Source: [Phialemoniopsis] sp. UDSM-2020
Taxonomy: Eukaryota; Ascomycota; Sordariomycetes; Thyridiales; Thyridiaceae
Assembly (NCBI GenBank): GCA_018873225.1
Contig: JAEILZ010000006.1
Location: forward strand, 2,232,001-2,296,000
Reading direction: 5' to 3'
Length of the DNA: 64,000 nucleotides
The notes under the pieces were generated by a model that saw only the letters and a list, made by a program, of their open reading frames with translations, had not been told where the DNA came from and did not search any database. The position numbers were made by a program, and so were the translations under genes. Shown here in pieces: positions 56,770 to 64,000 of this stretch; position 1 is the stretch's first letter, and each line of letters begins with the position of its first letter.

Positions 56770-58946
56770 ATGGACGCCTTCAATTCGATGCCAGCGCTGT
56801 CCAACGGCGGCAACACTGGCGATCCGCTGGTGCTGAGCGTCAACCCCGGCGGCCAGCCTCTAGGTCTGGACGCCTTCGATACAGACTTGCCCTTTGATGA
56901 CAGTTTACTGTAAGACTACCGCCGTCTCTCTCTGACACCGGGCTCGTTCTCTATTTTGCAATCCTTGCTACCTGTGACGGGTGGCCATGAGCGCATCCGG
57001 GGGGGGGGGGCAAGAGCAAGCGCAACCCGCTCATGATGGATTGACATGCCTCACTCATGTACGAGCAACTACGCACACCATACTAACCATGACCCGCGCA
57101 GAGACAATGTCAACAATGGCCTGCAAATACCATTCACACCTTCATACGATTTCGACAATTTCTCCAACTTTGAGGACCCCTTCTCCTACTCCGCCCCGCG
57201 ACCGTACGACGCTACTGCGCATGTCAATGCCACCGGTCTCGGTGTCCATTCTTATCAGCATGAATCCACCGAACAGTACGGCCATGTCGCCGATTCACCA
57301 CAGGAGCTTGACAACAAGCTGCTCGGCTTTTCGGCGCCGGTCCCCTCGGGCAAGGCTCACCTCATCGACGGCGACACCGGTCAGCTCGTCGCAGATGTGG
57401 GCATGGCCGCCGAGCTATTTGGCATGTTCTTCGTCGCAGAGGATGTATACAATGCAGAGCCCCTCACAAGCCGCCCACTCGAGCTGACATGCTACCGGCG
57501 CAACCTTTGGCAATGCTCGGGGCAGCTGACACTGCCGCGCCACATCTCACAGCTTGTAGACGAGACTGGGCGCCAGATGCCCATTGCTGAGCTGGCTGCT
57601 AGCATCACTGCGGTGGAGAGTATCGAGGGCAAGGCGACGGAGATCATCTCCATACCTTGGAAGAGCGCCGCGGCCGCTGCAGCCGCTGCAGCGACAACTA
57701 CCAGCGCCGGAGCTGGCACCCAAAGCACCGAGGAGGCGGCCAAGGTAGCGAGTGCGCCGCCGCGCGTGACCCTTGACCTGGCAGCAGCTGCTGAGGCCGA
57801 GGGTGGTGACAGCGACGGACAACGAGTTACGGTGCCCGTGAGCTGGAAGAGGCTGCAGTTCAAGCATGCAACGGCCAATAATGGCCGGCGCAAGGGTCTG
57901 CAACAGCACTATGTGGTTCAGATAAATCTGCTAGCCCGCTGTGCCGAAACGGGAGCCGAGTCGCCTTCCGCTGCAGAGTTCATCAAGATTGCCGAGATCC
58001 AGTCTGGGCCCGTCATTGTGCGAGGCAGGAGTCCACGGAACTTTGATAGCAGGAAGGATGTGCCTCTCACCGGCAACAGCATCGCATCTGTCAGCGGCGG
58101 CGGCATTGGCGAGAGGAAACCGGGGCGAAGCATGTCTAATGATACGCAAGGCTCAGCAATGGGCACCCCGATGCAGAAGATGGACAGGACGGAACTCGCA
58201 CAGAACTTGCAGAAATATCATTCTTTGGGTAATCTCCAGGTACGTGGCTATGCTCTTAGTATCTACCTGTTCATACTACTATGCGCTGTCCTCATAGTCG
58301 TTGACAACTGACCAACTCTCGCAGCAAACCGGGATCGACTGGACGACAGCCCAGCCCTTCGGTACTCCCACTTTACCGCAGCAACAGCACCCGCCCAAGA
58401 AGATGGCGTTGGCCTCTCCAAACCTCAATCGGCCACCTGTGCCTGCCTGGTCATCGCAGGACTCGATCGTATCGAATCAGACCCCAACACCCAAACCATT
58501 GCACTCGACTCCCACAAAAGCAGGGCTTCACCGCGGGGGATCTTCAGGCAACGTCGCGACTGGCCCGGCGCCGACTCTACCGATCAATCTATCTCTCTCG
58601 GAAGATGAGCGAAGCCCGAATCGTTCCAATTCGGATGCCATGTCCAGCCCGCAGCTCACCACCAAATCGGCTGTAGCAGGCGGTTTGGCTGGGGATGCAA
58701 ACCGCGCAAGCCCTATAGAGGACGGCGAGTTGCTGTACGAGTACTTCCCGCTTAGTCTGGACGACTGGTAAGTTATTGAGCCCAGCGTTTTTGTGATAAC
58801 GTGTGCAGGACTGACTTGAGCAATACAGGATGCCACCAGTCGACGCAATATACCGACCCCACGTTGTGCACCACACTATCGTCCCGCCCGAGGTACAAGC
58901 GCAACAGTCACGGAACCGGACGAAACGGTACTTCATGCCCGACTAA
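56770..58946 (+). CDS. ron1: NDT80-like (PhoG family) transcription factor, RON1 type
   Basis: Exons 56770-56909, 57102-58239, 58325-58767 and 58829-58946 give 612 aa. The NDT80/PhoG DNA-binding domain covers about residues 150-372: LTCYRRNLWQCSGQLTLP, TVPVSWKRLQFKHATANNG, QQHYVVQINLLARC and GPVIVRGRSPRNFDSRKD. It is interrupted by an Ala/Thr/Ser-rich insert. The last exon gives WMPPVDAIYRPHVVH and ends TKRYFMPD. In Trichoderma reesei the NDT80-like RON1 controls the GlcNAc catabolic genes and lies in their cluster. Its position here between nag3 and an HXK3-type gene makes the same role likely; paralogues (VIB-1/XprG) have other roles. Intron 1 (56910-57101) contains a run of 12 G and a CTAAC branch. 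A possible alternative start in another frame at 56762 is rejected by homology. Confidence 0.9.
56999..57010 (+). repeat. Run of 12 G in ron1 intron 1
   Basis: Homopolymer prone to assembly or sequencing length error; it is intronic, so the reading frame is not affected. Confidence 0.8.
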
Positions 58947-59669
58947 AGGAGTCACTAGGTTGTACATGCATAGCTTTGACTGACAACTTTGTTCATTCCT
59001 CTTCTGCGCTCTTTTTATACATCAGCAAGGGATACCAAATGTGTATTGAGCCTTTTTTTTGCAAGGGTGGATTCGTCTTTGGAGGAAGGCAAATATGTGC
59101 GAGGAGTCGATGCGAGGGGAAACGGATCTTGTACAATACACTTGGCAACGATTGCTACATATAAGCGTGCACCTGTCGGACACACAGAATATACTGAATG
59201 CCAAGTACTATTCACGGCGCAGTGATGGATCTTAGAATGTTTGTAACATGCGTGGGCTATTTGATGCACCATTTCTATGTACTCGATCACCGTATCAAAA
59301 GACACATACTCGAAAGAAAGAAGAAAACGGGAAAGGCAAGGTACAAAGCGCCCAGTCTTCGTACCTTGCCTCTCCATGTATGCGTAAACGCTCCCATTTG
59401 CCTCCGAAAAACCAAAAAAGGACAAAGCCGCAAGAGGATGTACAACAAAGACACCCCCCTTGTCTCAGCTATGCCATGCAACGTCTCATATGTCGTAGTA
59501 GTGGATGGAGATGTAAAACTTTTCTTGCTATGTACAGGAAGGCCGAAGAGAAAGAGATACGAGGAGAAGAGGTCTCATTAATGGTGTAGGAGGACGTGGG
59601 AGATGGGTGAGGAGGAGTAGGAGGAGGATGGGTATTCGTAAAAAGTTTTCGTCATAGAGATATCTCTCC
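58947..59669. other. Convergent intergenic region (ron1 / hxk3)
   Basis: 723 bp with both 3' UTRs. Short ORFs on both strands have no recognisable features. Confidence 0.6.
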
Positions 59670-61435
59670 TTAGTTGGCCTTGCCTTCCTGAAGACAGGCC
59701 AAGGCTACAGCGGCACCAAGGAGCGAGCTCTCGTGCGCAGGGATCAGCTCGATGGAGGCGCCCTCAATATTAAGGCTCGCAGCAGCGACAAGCTCGTCGA
59801 TGTATCGCTGGCAGGTGGCCAGGTAGCCCGGGTACCGCTCGATGACGGAGCCGTTGAACGCAACGACGGTGTGGAGGATGTCTAGCTCGGCTTGTGTCTC
59901 TGCCGCAAAGTCGGTATCTGAGGAGATGGTCTTCAGATATTCGCCTTCCGTCTCAGCCTTGAGCTCCCACAGGCCAGAAACGCACGCGGCGACCATGGCA
60001 GCAGAGCGCCGGGAGATAAAGGAGGCGAGGGTGCGGAGGGCCGTGATGTCTAGTAGGGTTGGATCGACGGTGGAGGGGTGGCGAGTTCGGAAGGTCTCCA
60101 GAGCTGTGTCTAGGGTGGATGACATGTCACTGTTGAGAGTGTTAGCATGGTGAATACTGGGGTATTTGCTAGAAGGAGAAATAGCAGCATACTCTTCAAT
60201 GATGGACAAGGTCTCAGTGTCCAATGAGTACGGTGAGCTCAGGTTGGGAGGTACCACACCGCCAAAGATGCCGGTGGTTTCGATGGCCTCGACCAGTGCT
60301 AGCCTGCAGATCTCGCCGAGGTAATAGCCGCTAAGGAGGTGTTCCAGGGGCTGGAACTCGGGCTTGGGGTGGTCAGCCTTGAGCAGTTTGTCCCACCGCG
60401 TCAGGGGCAGGATGTCGTGGCCGAACATGCCAAGCTCTGTGTTGATGATAACATGGCTAGCCTCGTCAAACCAGGCGGACGGCCGTGTGCCGAACTTTGA
60501 GCGTCCAACCGTAGACACGGGAAGGTGAACGGCAATGTTGACACCGGTGCCCAGGATGAGCCCGAACCGTGTCGTTGGGCTGACATAGGACTGTGAGAGG
60601 AGAGCAGCCGTAGAGTCATTGACAATGGCAGCGAGCTCTACATTCAACTTTTGCTTCCGGCAAGCGAACTGGATGACCTCGCCAAGATCTTGACCGAGAA
60701 GACCATTAGCAGCCAGGAACCCCTTGCCCATGCCTTGAAGCAGACCGCCTTTTAGCGAGGTTTGCCTGTGGATGACAGTCAGCATGGTGTCTAGATGGTT
60801 TGAGATCTGCAAACAACTGAGACTTACTCGATAGGAAAACTCCAAGCCAGACCCATGGGGATAGCCTTCTCATCTTGGTCGTCCTTGAGGGATTCCGAGA
60901 TAGTCTCGTGTATCCTGACGGCCATCCAGTCGAAGAAAGCCATGCCTTCCAGCTTCTTGATGTCTGGCGTAATCTTGAAGCTACGCATGCGAACGATCTC
61001 ACTCTCCTGGCCTTGGGACCTTCGTCCCCTTAACTCGACCAGGGCAACCCTCAGGGTCGACCCACCGACGTCGAGAGAAAGATACTGGCCCTGTTCGTGC
61101 CCCTCCGGCAACTGGTGGTTGTAAGAAGGGAGCATGCATGACGGGTTGTTCCATAGTCTCTCCCTGAACTGGGCTTTGAATTTTCTGGACAACCCCTTGA
61201 GCTCGTCAGGTTCTATGGGTTGCAGAAGTAGCTCCTCTGCCTCCTTGAGGAAGTCTTGTATGCTCCTCCGGGTGGCTCCATTCACCCTGCCAGGGCGATC
61301 TGTGGCGTCGACGACTGCGGGACTGTACCAGAAGGCGAGGATGGCCTGGAGGAGAGACCTGCCCCGGAGCAGGCTCTTGAGGGCCGTCAGGATGGCGTTC
61401 CGTAGGGTTGTCATTGTAGATCTGAGCGACGGCAT
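59670..61435 (-). CDS. hxk3: HXK3-type hexokinase, probable GlcNAc kinase
   Basis: Exons 61435-60828, 60765-60193 and 60129-59670 give 546 aa. Hexokinase elements: phosphate-1 loop LSLDVGGSTLRVALVEL, sugar-binding WSFPIEQTS then GKGF, catalytic Asp in AIVNDSTAALL, phosphate-2 loop GLILGTGVNIAVHLP and the adenosine region SSLLGAAVALA. An N-terminal hydrophobic segment (SLLQAILAFW) may attach it to membranes. The sugar-site wording differs from glucokinase/hexokinase I and fits the HXK3 group assigned to GlcNAc phosphorylation in T. reesei; related Aspergillus XprF is described as an atypical hexokinase. Intron 60130-60192 (63 nt) is in frame and stop-free with a CTAAC branch; intron 60766-60827 has CTGAC. 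Start may instead be 61414 (MTTLRNAIL), which has a better context. Confidence 0.9.
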
Positions 61436-61633
61436 GACATGGCAGTCGAAGGGTGACACAAGATGGAGGCGGGCGATGGGTTTATTTTAAGAAGGGCAAG
61501 GGATGCTAAGAGGATTTGATGACGGTGGATCGAGATGGGAGGCCAGTATCCATAACTCGATCCCAAGGGCCGCAATATCAGATGGCGGAAAATACGGTCA
61601 GGTTATGGGGGGGTGTAGCATGCCGTGTGGTCT

Positions 61634-61666
61634 GGTAAGGTATGGTAAGGTATGGTATGGTATGGG
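61634..61666. repeat. GGTAAGGTAT / GGTAT tandem repeat
   Basis: Two copies of GGTAAGGTAT followed by degenerate GGTAT units, in the hxk3 5' flank. Confidence 0.8.
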
Positions 61667-61969
61667 AAAGGGAACCTAACAACACCTCCCAAAACGTAGT
61701 GTCTGTCCGCGAGGCGCAGGGCAACGACACAGCAGCACTAAGATGAGCTGTCACGGAAAGTCGGGAGGGCAATGAAACCTGTGGGCTGGGCGTCTATGGA
61801 GCAGTGGTGAAGTGTATGCGTAGAGTGCAAGTGGGCAAAGAGCCTCTAGCGTGGCCGTCTCACCATCCGAGGTGTGTGTCGCGAGGTCAGGTACGTGTGT
61901 ACGTGTGGGGTGAGTTGTAGAAGCAGAGAGTGAAGGTAGGCAGTAGGTACATGCGTGTGGTCTCGGACA

Positions 61970-61978
61970 GACACAAAA
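61970..61978 (+). promoter_or_regulatory. NDT80-type element GACACAAAA
   Basis: Perfect match to the NDT80 middle sporulation element consensus gNCRCAAAW, about 535 bp upstream of hxk3. A neighbouring NDT80-like gene makes it a candidate RON1 site. Confidence 0.5.
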
Positions 61979-62852
61979 CAACCAAAGCAGAGCGAGTGAG
62001 GGAGAGGAAAAGACAAGACACCACGACACCGACAATAAGGTAGCAGGGGAGGCGGAGACGGAAAGGGACTGGCGCAGAGAGGCACGTTGTGCCCGTCCAA
62101 AAGAGGCTATGGATACGAATTATGCCGCCAGGGCCGTCAGATAGACGACTAGACGACAAGACGACAGGACGGACGAGGGGATGGGCCGAAACAAGATGGC
62201 ACCCCGAAATGTCTGTTGGTGGTGGTGGCCCTTGGACGGCAAAGTGTTGAGGCAACGGAGCTGGTGGACGGTTATTCTGCCAAGGGCAGACCTCGGACTA
62301 ATTGAACGAGGAGCCAATGATGATGGCCACAAGAGGTGTTGATGCTCGACAAGCGACCAGGGTGAGGATCGCGTGCGAGTGTAACAGAAGCCATAGAACG
62401 AACGGAGGCCAAAAGTCGTCGGATCAAGGAAGCGCCAGACTGGCCCGTGTTGTTCTGTGTGTTTGATAGGTATTGATGGGGGCCAGGAGTCTGAGCTCGC
62501 TCCTAAGCTTGTTAGTTCCCGAATCCAGCCCCAGCGTTGCGTGTAAGTGGTCCCCTGTCGTGCCTGCCTGTGTGCGGTCTGTCCCCCTTTGCTAGGTAGG
62601 TACCACTGGATAATTGGAGACAGCAGAGAGGATAGTACCCGCCGTGATTGATTGATCTTTCGTCTCGCCTCAATTCGCAAATCTGCAGCCCTCGAATTGG
62701 AGACAGAGAGCAAGAATCGGGGGGAGGGGCTGCTGAATTGGGGGCATGAGGTTGGGTTGAGGCTGTAACGTTGCCATGGACGGGAGCGCGGATCGTGCTG
62801 CTGTAGTGGAGCAAGTGTGCGGGGCCTCGCGTGGGGAGGCGCTGGGAGGGTC

Positions 62853-62864
62853 CTTATCGATAAG
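62853..62864. promoter_or_regulatory. GATA palindrome CTTATCGATAAG
   Basis: Perfect 12-bp palindrome made of two abutting GATAAG elements. It could serve hxk3 (1.4 kb away) or a gene to the right. Confidence 0.45.
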
Positions 62865-63950
62865 CATACCTAGCACTTTTTAAGATGCTGTAACATCGCT
62901 AAAACCACCTTGTAGCCCCAAGGACCTGCTGCCAAGACGGCGCCATCAGTCTTGTCCTCCACTCCGAGGGAACGGAAAGGTTGCACCCATCTCCACCATT
63001 CACTACCAACAATCTTGAACCACTTGATCGAGCCTGATGAGCCCTCCCATGGGTCCCTATGTACTAGCCTACCCTCTCACGACATCTCCGATGCAGCCGT
63101 AGATGCTTGCTGGCTTGCGTGCTTGCATGGGTCGACTGACTTGACAGCTGCACCTTACCGGGATATCGAAACGACCAGCAGCAAACACTTCCCTTTTTTT
63201 GTGTGTTTGTGTGAAGAGCCTTTGCCTCGCCGAGCTCGTATTCATTGCACCATATCTTCGGTGTTCTTAGTATATCATACTCGGCGCGAGGATATGCCCT
63301 GATGGTATTTCAGTGCACCGAAGAAGGGATGTATACAAAAAGTACATACACCTGTAATAGCCCTTAACCTTCTAGAAACGCGGGAAGAAGCATAGTGGCA
63401 AGCAATGCTGAAATGTCCTGCATGGGCTCAATATCATCCCGTCTGCAAGCTTTTCGTTGCATGCAACGGCAGTCTACGGCTAATATACTGATCGTCCAGC
63501 TGGGGGTTGTCGAATCTGTCCTACGATGTCGGCAGATTTGATTGCCCTCCTGCTGTCCACTCAGCAAAAGCTCCCGCTGCGGGACAACAAGATGTGAGCC
63601 TCACAGGCATGTGCCTTCCCGTCACGCATTCGCCTCTGGAGCTATAGTTATCCCAAGTATAATAATCCATGGCCACCCCTCTTCCCCTTCCGATCCTGAC
63701 CCAGGGTAGGCAATTGTGGTTTCAACAAGGTTTGCACTGCACCAACTTACTTTATTGAGTGAGCTGAGGGAACCCCAAGATTGAGCTGAGAATCAGGTCC
63801 CACAAGCCACACACCAAGGCTACCAAGCAAGCAGAGACAGAAAGAAACAGCTGGAGATGTGGTTATCTAAGCTCCGAGGGATACGTCACACTGGCATCTT
63901 AGTGGCCGACAAGCTTCCTGACCACGATACTATGGGGATCTTTTCGAGGT

Positions 63951-63971
63951 ACCACCACCACCACCACCACC
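63951..63971. repeat. ACC trinucleotide repeat, 7 copies
   Basis: Uninterrupted ACC repeat near the right edge in noncoding DNA. Confidence 0.85.
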
Positions 63972-64000
63972 GAAAAAAAGAGAAGCACACCACCTCCACC

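Larger units (their letters stand above)
61436..64000. other. hxk3 upstream region and right window edge
   Basis: 2.6 kb with no supported gene. It contains a GGTA-rich tandem repeat (61634-61666), an NDT80-type element (61970-61978), a GATA palindrome (62853-62864) and an ACC microsatellite (63951-63971). A gene may begin just beyond 64000. Confidence 0.55.

Overview
The window is nuclear DNA of a filamentous ascomycete (Pezizomycotina, most likely Sordariomycetes). The evidence is compact 50-190 nt GT-AG introns with CTAAC/CTGAC branch sites, fungal-only families (PEX20, a WHI2-type BTB regulator, an SREBP with basic-region tyrosine, fungal assimilatory nitrite reductase, an NDT80-like factor) and long intergenic regions with CT-rich tracts. 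I resolved 17 protein-coding genes exon by exon plus one single-exon small protein gene. I see no tRNA, rRNA, CRISPR array or transposase gene.

Layout. 1014-4264 (-): KIN1 polarity kinase. 6541-8791 (+): GPATCH1-type G-patch protein. 9609-11340 (+): WHI2-like BTB protein. 12334-13917 (+): secreted, probably GPI-anchored AA12-type PQQ sugar dehydrogenase. 14260-15453 (-): SEC13. 16341-17603 (+): PEX20. 18375-21935 (-): nitrite reductase, with a NIT4/NirA-type palindrome and GATA sites upstream. 23300-26471 (-): KHA1-type K+/H+ antiporter. 27828-28506 (+): short beta-carbonic anhydrase. 29520-32560 (-): SREBP. 34337-35908 (-): unrecognised single-pass membrane protein. 37804-40879 (+): SRS2 helicase. 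41406-41693 (+): small, probably mitochondrial protein. 43046-45450 (+): neutral ceramidase. 46589-48987 (+): GH31 alpha-xylosidase.

The right third (49383-61435) is the most interesting region. dac1 (GlcNAc-6-phosphate deacetylase) is divergent from nag3 (GH3 beta-N-acetylglucosaminidase fused to a GNAT-like domain). These are followed by an NDT80-like regulator of the RON1 type and, convergent with it, an HXK3-type hexokinase. Together they form a chitin-sugar (N-acetylglucosamine) catabolic cluster of the kind described in Trichoderma reesei: nag3 releases GlcNAc, hxk3 phosphorylates it, dac1 deacetylates GlcNAc-6-P, and ron1 would control the set. The other expected members, GlcN-6-P deaminase and the GlcNAc transporter, are not in the window and may lie just past 64000. 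A perfect NDT80-type element lies upstream of hxk3.

Three genes (kin1, niiA, hxk3) contain introns that are multiples of three without stop codons, so naive ORF calls would retain them as false peptide insertions. The other genes are unrelated housekeeping or metabolic loci and do not obviously form a second cluster.
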